Assembly (NCBI RefSeq): GCF_000305775.1 | Contig: NC_018866.1 | Location: forward strand, 2,065,001 to 2,129,000 | Direction of reading: 5' to 3' | DNA: 64,000 bases | From: Dehalobacter sp. DCA | GTDB taxonomy: Bacteria; Bacillota; Desulfitobacteriia; Desulfitobacteriales; Syntrophobotulaceae | Part shown: in pieces, positions 17,104-25,250 of the stretch | Position numbering within the stretch: position 1 is the first letter of the stretch | Layout of the letters: each line of letters begins with the position of its first letter | Made by a program: the position numbers and the translations under genes | The notes under the pieces: generated by a model | The model's database searches: none | Told to the model about the DNA's origin: nothing | The model's input: the letters and a program-made list of their open reading frames with translations, nothing else

Positions 17104-17270
17104 AGGTGATGGGAATCGCTCCGCTTCACTAATTGGCCTCTGCCAATTCGCTCGCTATCACGCCGGGGTGGAAAAATGCTTCCATAGGTCGCATTTGACG
17201 GCCACGGATGGCCTAATGCCGTGATGCCATGGATGGCAAGGAACAGCGCTACCCGTTCGATTCCCATCGC
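17104..17270. repeat. Composite intergenic palindrome
   Basis: Outer arms AGGTGATGGGAATCG and CGATTCCCATCGCCT. Inside are the hairpin AATTGGC/GCCAATT, a module at 17153-17196 shared with 19705-19747 in the tRNA array, and a module at 17196-17246 shared with 54945-54995 inside a family A palindrome. It seems to be built from several repeat modules. No gene is seen in 17010-17358 apart from this and the hairpin at 17284. Confidence 0.7.
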
Positions 17271-17283
17271 CTCATAAATAGAA

Positions 17284-17324
17284 GGGGGCGTAACGAAACT
17301 TTAGGTTTCGGTTGCGCCCCCTCA
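17284..17324. terminator. Strong hairpin at the left side of the IS1182-like element
   Basis: GGGGGCG-AACGAAAC pairs with GTTTCGGTTGCGCCCCC (one bulge), followed on the plus strand by TCACTTTTT. It may terminate transcription entering or leaving the transposase gene. Confidence 0.65.
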
Positions 17325-17358
17325 CTTTTTATGGTGAATTTTTTTAAAATTTAGTTTC

Positions 17359-18962
17359 CTATCCAGTGATCAACGCCATTTTTCTCATATTATGAGCGAT
17401 GCAATGTAATCCCCACTCAATTTTAACCTTTTCTAGCCCTTTTAACAGGAATCTTCGCATACCGTGATTCCCTTTAATGTCTCCAAAGACGCTTTCAACC
17501 TCGACCGGCCTCAAGCTCCTCATGCGCAAACCTTCTTCTGAACACAAATTCCTGCGGGCCTGTTCTTTATAGGCATTCAGTTTGCGATTGACATATATTC
17601 TTCTGTTAGCGTATGGATCGGATGACTTCACGCACTGGTTCCGATGAGGACACCGGAACAATTCAGGCATTCATAGATTCGGATCAAACTCCTATAGCCA
17701 TTGTCACTTTTTTGGTGCCGCTCGTATAAGAAAATGAGTGTTCTCCCATAACCGCAGATATATTCATCATTTTCATGGTCATAGGTGAAGTTCTGTGGTT
17801 TCGTTATGTCTTCTTTCCATTTCTTACTGGCTTCTTTGTGGAAGGTATTATATTTGACATAAGACACAAGCTTTTTCTCCTGCAGATAGTCGTAATTTTC
17901 TTCGCTGCCATAGCCGGCATCGGCAATAATATTCTTTGGTAATTCCCCATGCAGGAGCGTTTTTAATTCTTCCAGGTGATCCTTCATACAGCTGGTATCG
18001 CCCGGTCTCTGATGAACACTGTAACCGACCACAAACTGGTTCTCCGTCCCGATCTGGACATTGTAACCTGGCTTTAACTGACCGTTTTTCATATGGTCTT
18101 CTTTCATTCGCATAAAGGTGGCATCGTGATCTGTCTTGGAGTAACTGTTTCTTTCTTCCAGGATCAGTTCTTGCTGTTCATATTTCTGCATTCTTGGCAG
18201 ATAATCTTTCGTAAGGGTGTTTCTTGTTTTCTTTAACTTTTTGGTTTCAGCATCTACTGTCTCTTCTTCCGATTTCTTAGCCAGTCTCTCGTCAATTTTC
18301 CTTACGGCTTCTTCAATAGCCTCTGAGTCAATGGGCTTGCCATTGCCTAGCTCTTCTAAATCACTGTCGCCGTATTCCGCATTTTCTTCTTCATTGATCT
18401 GATCGATTTCTTTAAATAATTCCCGGCATTTCTCCCTTAACGCTTCTTTATAGCGCTTCGTGGATTTGCCCCATACCCAACTGTATTTATTGGCATTGGC
18501 CTCAATTTTTGTCCCGTCTAAAAAATAATTTTCCAGCTTGATGTATTTTTCTTTGACTAAGAGTTCAATAACTTCAGCAAATACTTCTAGAATAACCTCT
18601 TTCATCCGTTCACTCCGGAAGCGGTTAACTGACATGAAATCCGGCTGATTGCCGCCGCACAGCCACATATACATAATATTTTCACGGGCCGCTTTTGCTA
18701 TCCGGCGGCATGAAAAAACCCTGTCCGTATACGCATAAACCAATAACTTGGTCATCATGACAGGGTGAAAGCTGGAACGGCCGCCTCCAGGATATTTGGC
18801 AAACAAGGGTTCGAGATTCATGCGATCGATAGCACGATTCACAACTCGGACGACATGGTTTTGAGGAATCAGGCTGTCGATGCTTAACGGCAGTGTTTGT
18901 TGTTCCTGCACATAAGGTTTAAATACTTTCTTGGTATGTACTTTCTGCCCTTTCTTAGACAT
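17359..18962 (-). pseudogene. IS1182-family transposase, frameshifted
   Basis: A DDE transposase split into two frames: 18962-17628 (N-terminal 444 residues) and 17670-17359 (C-terminal part). DGTKIEAN and IIADAGYGSEENY carry the two Asp residues, and the Glu lies in VEVESVFGDIKGN of the second frame. Thus no single frame holds the whole triad. Near 17652 the sequence reads TCCGGTGTCCTCAT. One added T (GGTTGT) would restore the expected CSGCPHRNQC zinc-like motif, so a one-base deletion is the simplest cause. The N-terminal part starts at ATG 18962 after GGAGG. Terminal inverted repeats and target duplication could not be resolved. Confidence 0.85.
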
Positions 18963-19059
18963 TCAAATACCTCCAAATATGGCAATATTTATATCCATAG
19001 ACATTATACCACATTCACGTCAAAAATATCTCCCTATATCTGCTGATTTCTTCAAATAT

Positions 19060-19240
19060 TGCAGACTTGCACAGATTCACAAGCGGACGTTAGTGGCAGC
19101 AGCGTTAAAAAACAGAAATCCGCAGCGTTAAAACATGCCAACGGTTAACTTGCAGTAAACAGCGGGGTTTTGGCATGTTAGCGAGGGTTTCTGTTTTTAG
19201 CTGCGAGAACGGGGGAGCGGTGGACTGTGCGAGTCTGCAC
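19060..19240. repeat. 180-bp imperfect palindrome beside the tRNA operon
   Basis: Outer arms TGCAGACTTGCACAG / CTGTGCGAGTCTGCA. Middle arms AAAAACAGAAA / TTTCTGTTTTT. Inner arms ACATGCCAA / TTGGCATGT. The whole could fold as one long hairpin, and it has MITE-like architecture. It lies between the IS1182-like transposase and the tRNA operon terminator and codes for nothing I can recognise. Confidence 0.7.
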
Positions 19241-19242
19241 TA

Positions 19243-19293
19243 CCCCAAAAAGAAAAGACGCCATTTTTTTAAATTGACGTCTTTCGCTTGGGG
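19243..19293 (-). terminator. Terminator of the tRNA operon
   Basis: On the minus strand the arms GAAAGACGTCA and TGGCGTCTTTTC, with an outer CCCC/GGGG pair, are followed by a T-rich run. It lies directly after the last tRNA gene. Confidence 0.75.
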
Positions 19294-19323
19294 CTAAGTT
19301 GTGATACAGCCCCTTATTTTCTT

Positions 19324-19397
19324 TGGAGCGGGTGATGGGAATCGAACCCACGTAACCAGCTTGGAAGGCTGGCACTCTACCATTGAGTTACACCCGC
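19324..19397 (-). tRNA. tRNA-Gly (TCC)
   Basis: Cloverleaf with acceptor GCGGGTG/CACCCGC, anticodon loop CTTCCAA and encoded CCA. Last gene of the 14-tRNA operon. Confidence 0.97.
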
Positions 19398-19402
19398 ATG
19401 TT

Positions 19403-19479
19403 TGGTAGCAGGGGGGGGATTTGAACCCTCGGATGAGCGGGTATGAACCGCTTGCCTTAGACCACTTGGCTACCCTGCC
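19403..19479 (-). tRNA. tRNA-Met (CAT), probably elongator
   Basis: Anticodon arm AGCGG-TTCATAC-CCGCT and encoded CCA. The G1-T72 pair is unlike the unpaired C1-A72 of initiators, and the anticodon stem lacks the GGG/CCC run. The Ile-CAT (lysidine) type cannot be fully excluded by eye. Confidence 0.92.
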
Positions 19480-19480
19480 A

Positions 19481-19555
19481 TGGCTCCCCGAGCTGGATTC
19501 GAACCAGCAACCTATCGGTTAACAGCCGATTGCTCTACCGTTGAGCTATCGAGGA
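19481..19555 (-). tRNA. tRNA-Asn (GTT)
   Basis: Acceptor TCCTCGA/TCGGGGA, anticodon loop CTGTTAA, encoded GCCA. Confidence 0.97.
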
Positions 19556-19561
19556 ATATGC

Positions 19562-19652
19562 TGGCGGAGAAGGAGGGATTTGAACCCTCGCAGCAGTTAC
19601 CCACTCTAACGGTTTAGCAAACCGTCCTCTTCAGCCACTTGAGTACTTCTCC
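19562..19652 (-). tRNA. tRNA-Ser (GCT)
   Basis: Class II tRNA with long variable arm, anticodon loop TTGCTAA, acceptor GGAGAAG, encoded CCA. Confidence 0.96.
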
Positions 19653-19663
19653 GTAAACTACTG

Positions 19664-19686
19664 ATTGGTGCGGAAGGCGGGACTTG
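19664..19686 (-). pseudogene. Duplicated 3' fragment of tRNA-Leu
   Basis: These 23 bp are identical to 19792-19814, the 3' end of the adjacent tRNA-Leu(GAG) gene (CCA, acceptor 3' strand and part of the T arm). The rest of the tRNA is absent. Between the copies lies a 105-bp stretch with a hairpin and a repeat module. Confidence 0.85.
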
Positions 19687-19791
19687 CGCCGCGTGCTTTC
19701 AGCACGCTATCACGCCGGGCCTAAAAATGCTTCCATAGGTCGCATTTTCTTTACGGCCGTTCAAGGCCCTTCTTCCGATGAAAGCTTCATA
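19687..19791. repeat. Repeat module flanked by the tRNA-Leu 3'-end duplication
   Basis: Contains the perfect hairpin GCGTGCT-TTC-AGCACGC (19691-19707) and, at 19705-19747, a module nearly identical to 17153-17196 (shared core AAAAATGCTTCCATAGGTCG). It looks like a small inserted element. Confidence 0.65.
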
Positions 19792-19793
19792 AT

Positions 19794-19878
19794 TGGTGCG
19801 GAAGGCGGGACTTGAACCCGCACGGTGTTAACCACACGCCCCTCAAACGTGCGCGTCTGCCAATTCCGCCACTCCCGC
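19794..19878 (-). tRNA. tRNA-Leu (GAG)
   Basis: Class II tRNA. Acceptor GCGGGAG, anticodon loop TTGAGGG, long variable arm, encoded CCA. Its 3' end is the duplicated segment. Confidence 0.96.
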
Positions 19879-19885
19879 ATAAAAC

Positions 19886-19961
19886 TGGAGCCGTTAACCG
19901 GGATTGAACCGGTGACCTTATCCTTACCAAGGATACGCTCTACCTACTGAGCTATAACGGC
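19886..19961 (-). tRNA. tRNA-Thr (GGT)
   Basis: Acceptor GCCGTTA/TAACGGC, anticodon loop TTGGTAA, encoded CCA. Confidence 0.96.
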
Positions 19962-19977
19962 GAATGCCTTTGAAAGA

Positions 19978-20054
<77 letters not shown>

Positions 20055-20063
20055 ATATTTTTT

Positions 20064-20138
20064 TGGAGCGGGTGACGAGATTCGAACTCGCGACTTTCAC
20101 CTTGGCAAGGTGACACTCTACCACTGAGTTACACCCGC
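20064..20138 (-). tRNA. tRNA-Gly (GCC)
   Basis: Acceptor GCGGGTG/CACCCGC, anticodon loop TTGCCAA, encoded CCA. Closely similar to the Gly(TCC) gene in acceptor and D arms. Confidence 0.97.
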
Positions 20139-20146
20139 ATGATAGA

Positions 20147-20222
20147 TGGTGAGCCATCCGCGACTCGAACGCGGGACACCCTGATTAAAAGTCAGATGCT
20201 CTACCGACTGAGCTAATGGCTC
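20147..20222 (-). tRNA. tRNA-Lys (TTT)
   Basis: Acceptor GAGCCAT/ATGGCTC, anticodon loop CTTTTAA, encoded CCA. Confidence 0.97.
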
Positions 20223-20241
20223 GGAAATAATATTGATTTGA

Positions 20242-20317
20242 TGGTGGGCCATCAGGGGCTCGAACCCTGGACACCCTGATTAAGAGTCAGGTGCTCTACC
20301 AGCTGAGCTAATGACCC
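20242..20317 (-). tRNA. tRNA-Lys (CTT)
   Basis: Anticodon loop CTCTTAA, encoded CCA. The body is nearly the same as the adjacent Lys(TTT), which suggests local duplication with anticodon change. Acceptor GGGTCAT/ATGGCCC has a T-G pair. Confidence 0.96.
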
Positions 20318-20320
20318 GTC

Positions 20321-20395
20321 TGGCTGGGGTGGCTGGATTTGAACCAACGAATGCCAGAGTCAAAGTCTGGTGCCTTACCGCTTGGCGACACCCCA
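20321..20395 (-). tRNA. tRNA-Gln (TTG)
   Basis: Acceptor TGGGGTG/CACCCCA, anticodon loop CTTTGAC, encoded GCCA. Confidence 0.97.
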
Positions 20396-20430
20396 TCGGT
20401 TTCAGGATGAATTCAGAACCTGATGAATAA

Positions 20431-20507
20431 TGGCGACCCCGATCGGATTTGAACCGACGATCTCCTGCGTGACAGGCAGGCGCTTTAAACCACTAAGCTA
20501 CGGGGCC
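20431..20507 (-). tRNA. tRNA-Asp (GTC)
   Basis: Acceptor GGCCCCG, anticodon loop CTGTCAC, encoded GCCA. Confidence 0.96.
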
Positions 20508-20672
20508 AATTCGATATTCGAGGCACGACGTTCGATATTCGATATTCGATATTCGAACCTTCGTATTCCTCTGCAGTAAGTTTCCCGATGTTCAGTTCGT
20601 ACCTTCCGCTCTTCAAGCAATATCTTAATATGCTTTTTCGAACTTCGCGCCTCGAACTTCGAACTTCGAGTT
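20508..20672. repeat. TTCGATA / TTCGAAC repeat tract between tRNA-Asp and tRNA-Val
   Basis: The plus strand shows repeated TTCGATA units (20513-20556) and, at the other end, repeated TTCGAAC units (20637-20671), each around a CGAGGC/GCCTCG core. The two ends resemble each other. It is an unusual spacer for a tRNA operon, where gaps are otherwise under 40 bp. No gene is seen. Confidence 0.6.
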
Positions 20673-20748
<76 letters not shown>

Positions 20749-20791
20749 TTATCTGATGTTCGGGGAAAAACCACGAACGTCGGATTTTAAA

Positions 20792-20867
20792 TGGTGACCC
20801 GTACGGGATTCGAACCCGTGTTACCGCCGTGAAAGGGCGGTGTCTTAGGCCGCTTGACCAACGGGCC
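20792..20867 (-). tRNA. tRNA-Glu (TTC)
   Basis: Acceptor GGCCCGT/ACGGGTC, anticodon loop CTTTCAC, encoded CCA. First gene of the tRNA operon. Confidence 0.97.
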
Positions 20868-20888
20868 AAAATTGCGAGAACATTTGAT

Positions 20889-20917
20889 AGTATAGCTAAA
20901 TGCGAAAACATTGTCAA
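20889..20917 (-). promoter_or_regulatory. Promoter of the tRNA operon
   Basis: Minus strand TTGACA (20912-20917), 17-bp spacer, TATACT (20889-20894), 21 bp before the tRNA-Glu 5' end. This is close to consensus for the housekeeping sigma factor. Confidence 0.88.
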
Positions 20918-20952
20918 CCCGTTTAGGAAAAAAATGTTCGAACTTGTTGAAC

Positions 20953-22617
20953 TTATTTCACTTCCTGAATAATTGGCAGGATGACCGGTTTTCTTTTCGT
21001 TTTTTCGTACAGATGCTTGCCTAGAACGTCTTTAATCTGATTTTTGAGTGTGACCCATTCAATAATACCGTTCTCGAGGCAGCGTTCGGTGGTCTGTCTG
21101 ATTTTCTCTTTGGCCTCATCCAGCATCGTCTCGGATTCTCTGACATAGACGAATCCCCTGGTCACAATATCAGGCCCGGCAACAATTTCATTGGTGGAAC
21201 GGCTCAGCGCAATGACTACGATTAGAATACCGTCCTGAGACAGCTGTTTGCGGTCGCGCAGCACAATATTGCCGACGTCCCCTACGCCAAGTCCGTCCAC
21301 TAAAATTCTGCCGGATGGCACTTTTCCAGCGATACCTGCTCCATTTCTGGTGAACTCAATGACACTTCCATTTTCGGCAATAAAAATATTTTTGTGCGGA
21401 ATGCCAAGCTGTTCGGCAATCTGACCATGCTTGATCAGCATGCGGTACTCACCGTGCACAGGCACAAAATACTGCGGTCTTACCATATTCAGCATCATCT
21501 TTAATTCTTCCTGACTGCCATGACCGGAAACATGGACGCCTGATGCTTGTTCGTGGATCACATTGGCGCCGAGTTTAAACAACTGATCGATGGTCCGGGC
21601 CACCGATTTTTCATTTCCCGGAATCGGACTCGCCGAAATAATCACCGTATCACCGGGCAGGATTTCGACCTGTTTATGATCGCTAGAGGCCATACGAGAA
21701 AGTGCCGACATCGGTTCTCCCTGGCTCCCTGTTGTAATAATGCAGACCTGATTCGGCGGCAGCTGGAGAACCTCTTCTACATCGACCAGCGTTCCTTCTG
21801 GAATGATCAGATATCCGTATTCAGCAGCGATTGAGGCGTAATTCTGCATGCTCCTGCCGACAATGGCAACCTTCCTGTTCGTTTTGAAAGCAGCGGTGAT
21901 GACCTGCTGCACGCGATGGATATTCGAAGCAAAGCTGGCTAAAATGATCCTTTCCTTGGCGGTGCGGAATACATCGTCAAACATCTGTCCGACCACTCTC
22001 TCCGACATCGTAAAGCCAGGTCTTTCTACATTCGTGCTGTCAGACATTAAGCAGAGTACACCTTTTTCACCCAATTCGGAGAATTTATAAATATCTAGGA
22101 TCTCCGAGGTAACGGGGGTATGATCCAGTTTAAAATCTCCGGTATGGACGATCACACCGAGGGGTGTATGGATAGCCAGACTCACAGAATCAGGTATGCT
22201 GTGGTTGACCCGGATAAAATCAATTTTAAAAACGCCAAGCTTGATACTCTCTCCAGGATTGACGACAGTCGATTTAAACCGGTTGACATTGCACTCCTTT
22301 AATTTGGCCTGGATCAGTCCCAAGGTAAGTTTCGGCGCAAATACAGGCGCGTCTATGTCCTTCAGAAGATATGGGAATGTGCCGATATGATCTTCATGAC
22401 CATGGGTCACCATAATCCCGAGCAGCATGTCCTTGTTTTCGATGACATAGGAATAGTCAGGGATGACCAGATCAATTCCGGGCATGTCATCTTCAGGAAA
22501 AGCCATACCGGCATCAATCATGATCATCTGGTTGTCATACTTTACCAGCGTCATGTTTTTTCCGATCTCACCCAACCCGCCTAAAGGGATAATTTGCAGT
22601 TTGTGTTCTTTTGGCAA
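20953..22617 (-). CDS. rnj: Ribonuclease J
   Basis: Metallo-beta-lactamase/beta-CASP nuclease of ~554 residues that degrades and matures RNA with endo- and 5'-to-3' exonuclease activity. The zinc motif THGHEDHIG (His72, His74, Asp76, His77) and IPLGGLGEIGKNM at the N-terminus are clear, as is GSQGEPMSALSRM in the beta-CASP part and SGHGSQEEL near residue 368. I choose TTG 22617 because GGAGG ends 8 bases before it. The in-frame ATG at 22632 lacks a ribosome site. It stands where Bacillus has rnjB downstream of dapA, but hairpins separate the two here. The tRNA operon follows with its own promoter. Confidence 0.95.
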   Translation of the reverse strand: MPKEHKLQIIPLGGLGEIGKNMTLVKYDNQMIMIDAGMAFPEDDMPGIDLVIPDYSYVIENKDMLLGIMVTHGHEDHIGTFPYLLKDIDAPVFAPKLTLGLIQAKLKECNVNRFKSTVVNPGESIKLGVFKIDFIRVNHSIPDSVSLAIHTPLGVIVHTGDFKLDHTPVTSEILDIYKFSELGEKGVLCLMSDSTNVERPGFTMSERVVGQMFDDVFRTAKERIILASFASNIHRVQQVITAAFKTNRKVAIVGRSMQNYASIAAEYGYLIIPEGTLVDVEEVLQLPPNQVCIITTGSQGEPMSALSRMASSDHKQVEILPGDTVIISASPIPGNEKSVARTIDQLFKLGANVIHEQASGVHVSGHGSQEELKMMLNMVRPQYFVPVHGEYRMLIKHGQIAEQLGIPHKNIFIAENGSVIEFTRNGAGIAGKVPSGRILVDGLGVGDVGNIVLRDRKQLSQDGILIVVIALSRSTNEIVAGPDIVTRGFVYVRESETMLDEAKEKIRQTTERCLENGIIEWVTLKNQIKDVLGKHLYEKTKRKPVILPIIQEVK

Positions 22618-22756
22618 AGGCAATACCTCCATTGATTTATATATTTAACTTTATTAATTTCAATTGTAATCCTATTAATTTGTAAACCTAGAGAATACAA
22701 TAAGATACCCCGAAGTACCTGAGCAGGATAAAAAAGACTAAAACAAAAAAACACAA

Positions 22757-22794
22757 ACAAAAATAGAAACAGGTAAAAATACCTCTTGGTTTCT
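22757..22794 (-). terminator. Terminator between dapA and rnj
   Basis: Minus strand: AGAAAC and AGGTA arms pair with TACCT and GTTTCT, then ATTTTTG. Second hairpin of the gap. Confidence 0.6.
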
Positions 22795-22904
22795 TTGATT
22801 CCGTTATTCGGTTAGCCGTACAACACATTAGATTTATTATAGTACTTGAATATCAGATATGCAAGCTGGGTGAACCGCTTCCAACATTATTGTTCCCCAT
22901 TCGC

Positions 22905-22939
22905 GAATAAAACTAAAACTTCGGCATTGCCAAAGTTTT
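22905..22939 (-). terminator. Terminator after dapA
   Basis: Minus strand AAAACTTTGGC-AAT-GCCGAAGTTTT followed by AGTTTTA. It ends the dapB-to-dapA operon. Apart from the two hairpins, the 350-bp gap 22633-22986 shows nothing further. Confidence 0.75.
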
Positions 22940-22986
22940 AAATCATTTATTAATTTTTTGATTTTATCCGAAAGCAAATTCTGAGA

Positions 22987-23871
22987 TTAGACCTCTTCAG
23001 GCAGATTCCGAATATTCGTGAGCAATTCTTTTAAGAAAGCTTGTTCCGTCTGGGTCGGGCCAACAATGGGCAACCGGTAGCCTCCGGCTTTGATGCCGAC
23101 TTCATTCAGTAGATACTTCACCGGCACTGGATTTGTTGCCACGAACATCCCTTTAAAGATCGGGAACAACAGCAGATGCCATTTTAAAGCTTTCTCCATA
23201 TCGCCGGCCTTAAACGCAGCAACCATTTTTTGCATCTGGGTACCGATCAGATGAGAAGCGACACTTACGATCCCTGCCCCGCCTAAAGACAGCATCGGCA
23301 CGGTCAATGAATCATCGCCCGAATAAATCTCAAAGGTCGAAGGTAGTTCCTTTTTCAGTTCACTGACCTGGTCCATTGATCCTGCTGCTTCTTTAATGCA
23401 GACAATATTTGAGATTTCAGCTAGTTTGGCGACTGTAGAAGGAAGAAGATTGATGACTGTCCTTCCTGGTATGTTATAAAGCATCACAGGCCGGTCTGTG
23501 GCCGCTGCGATGGCTTTAAAATGCTCATAAAGACCTTCCTGGGAAGGTTTGCTGTAATACGGAACCACTGCCATAATGCCATCGAGCTGGTTTGAGACTT
23601 TTTCGGCAAGTTCAATGCTTTCACGGGTCGAATAGGTACCCACGCCCGCAATGACTTTGCACGTATCCCCAACCGCTTCTTTCACTGTTGTAAAAAGCTT
23701 AAGCTTTTCTTCACCGGTCAGATTAGGGCTCTCACCGGTTGTTCCGGCTACGACGATCCCTTCTGTGCCGTTTTCAGCCAAATATCTGGCCAGCACTGCG
23801 GCTGCAGGATAATCGATCTCCAGCTTATCGTTAAATGGTGTCACCATAGCTGTTAAAACGCTGCCAAACAT
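22987..23871 (-). CDS. dapA: 4-hydroxy-tetrahydrodipicolinate synthase
   Basis: Condenses pyruvate and aspartate semialdehyde, the first step committed to lysine and diaminopimelate, and here also the source of dipicolinate for spores. About 294 residues, (beta/alpha)8 barrel. AGTTGESPNLT holds the Thr pair, MLYNIPGRT the catalytic Tyr and Arg, and VCIKEAAG the Schiff-base Lys. The ATG at 23871 has GGAGG 8 bases upstream and gives the usual MFGSVLTAMVTPF start. The upstream ATG at 23886 overlaps that site. Last gene of the operon, 42 bp after dapG. Confidence 0.97.
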   Translation of the reverse strand: MFGSVLTAMVTPFNDKLEIDYPAAAVLARYLAENGTEGIVVAGTTGESPNLTGEEKLKLFTTVKEAVGDTCKVIAGVGTYSTRESIELAEKVSNQLDGIMAVVPYYSKPSQEGLYEHFKAIAAATDRPVMLYNIPGRTVINLLPSTVAKLAEISNIVCIKEAAGSMDQVSELKKELPSTFEIYSGDDSLTVPMLSLGGAGIVSVASHLIGTQMQKMVAAFKAGDMEKALKWHLLLFPIFKGMFVATNPVPVKYLLNEVGIKAGGYRLPIVGPTQTEQAFLKELLTNIRNLPEEV

Positions 23872-23912
23872 TTCTCTTTCCTCCATAAACTATTTTATGC
23901 ACTGCCTGGCTG

Positions 23913-25139
23913 TCAAATACCAAGCTCAAACTTTTTGTGCAAAGACTGAACAGCCGGAACCATATGTTCCTTTCTGACAAGCACCCAGATCGTGGTATGG
24001 GAGTCAGCGGACTGAAGAATCTCAATGCCGCTCTCAGCAAGTGCTTCTGCCATATTGGCCATGACACCGGGTACATCGGCAATTCCCCCGCCGACAAGCG
24101 CAATCTTGGCGCATCCTGGTGCGGATTCAGGGTTAAAGCCCAGATTCTTTAAAATATTGACGGCTTTCTTTGCCAGCTCATCACGAACTGTATACAGGAC
24201 AGTTTCTGGCTGAACGCTGATGAAATCGACACTAATATCGGCTAAAGCCATCCCTTTGAATATTTTGGTGATCGCTTTGGGTTTATTTTCTTCTTCTTGA
24301 ATGTGGATCTTGATCTGGGTGACATTCGGGGTATGTGCAATCCCTGTAATAATCCTGTCGCCGATCATGTCCGAGCCCTCCGCAAGGTCGGGCTGAACAT
24401 TGGTGACCAGCGTTCCAGGAGCATCGGAAAACGTACATTTTACCCGTAGTGGGATATTCTTTTGCATCGCGATTTCCACGGCACGCGGATGGATGACTTT
24501 AGCTCCCTGATGCGCCAGATGGCAGATATCATTATAGGTGATCACGTCAAGAATTTTGGCATCCTGGACGATCCGGGGGTCTGCGGTCATAATACCTTCG
24601 ACGTCCGTATAAATATCGATTGCTTCAGCATTTAGTGCGACGCCAATCGAACAGGCCGTCGTATCGCTTCCGCCTCTGCCCAGGGTTGTAATTTGTCCGT
24701 TTTCGGTCATGCCCTGGAAGCCCGTAATGACGACAACCTTGCCTTCTTTCAGCTGCTCCAGGATATTTTCCGGTTCGATTCTGACAATTCTTGCATCGCC
24801 AAAACTGCTGTTGGTGATAATGCCGGCCTGTCCACCCGTTAAAAGAACAGCTTCCAACCCGAGACCCTGCAGCGTGCTAACCATAATGCTGCCGGAAATG
24901 ATTTCCCCGCAACTTAAGAGTAAATCCATTTCTCTTTTGGGCACTTCGGAATAAATGCTTGAAACCATCTTAATCAGCGTATCGGTCGCATAGGGATCTC
25001 CCGAACGCCCGATTGCAGAAACAACAACCACAGGCGAAAACCCTTGATTAATAGCCTCGGAAACCTTAGCAGCGACCTGCGCTCTTCTTTCCGGATTGGC
25101 CAGGGAAGTTCCGCCAAATTTTTGAACCAATATACGCAA
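23913..25139 (-). CDS. dapG: Aspartate kinase (DapG-type)
   Basis: Phosphorylates aspartate, the first step of the aspartate family. About 408 residues. N-terminal kinase motif VQKFGGTSLAN, middle GRGGSDTTA, and two C-terminal ACT domains (ITGIAHTPNVTQIKIH... and CAKIALVGGGIADVPGV...), which bind the feedback effector. By gene order it matches Bacillus DapG, which is diaminopimelate-sensitive, but the effector cannot be read here. TTG 25139 is preferred because AAGGAG lies 8 bases before it and gives MRILVQKFGG. Confidence 0.95.
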   Translation of the reverse strand: MRILVQKFGGTSLANPERRAQVAAKVSEAINQGFSPVVVVSAIGRSGDPYATDTLIKMVSSIYSEVPKREMDLLLSCGEIISGSIMVSTLQGLGLEAVLLTGGQAGIITNSSFGDARIVRIEPENILEQLKEGKVVVITGFQGMTENGQITTLGRGGSDTTACSIGVALNAEAIDIYTDVEGIMTADPRIVQDAKILDVITYNDICHLAHQGAKVIHPRAVEIAMQKNIPLRVKCTFSDAPGTLVTNVQPDLAEGSDMIGDRIITGIAHTPNVTQIKIHIQEEENKPKAITKIFKGMALADISVDFISVQPETVLYTVRDELAKKAVNILKNLGFNPESAPGCAKIALVGGGIADVPGVMANMAEALAESGIEILQSADSHTTIWVLVRKEHMVPAVQSLHKKFELGI

Positions 25140-25250
25140 GGTAATTTCTCCTTCCTCCAATTTTCTTAACTTGTCTTGAATTTTGCTTTCCTTATTATTA
25201 TAACGTCTATGTTTTCTTATCTTTTAATCTTATCCGTTATTTTCTATCTA

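Noticed and set aside
17640-17670. Programmed frameshift in the IS1182-like transposase
   Set aside because: No slippery heptamer or stimulatory stem is seen at the junction, and this family normally uses a single frame.
19178-19375. A 65-residue minus-strand frame over tRNA-Gly and the operon terminator
   Set aside because: Same reason: tRNA sequence plus palindrome, no ribosome site.
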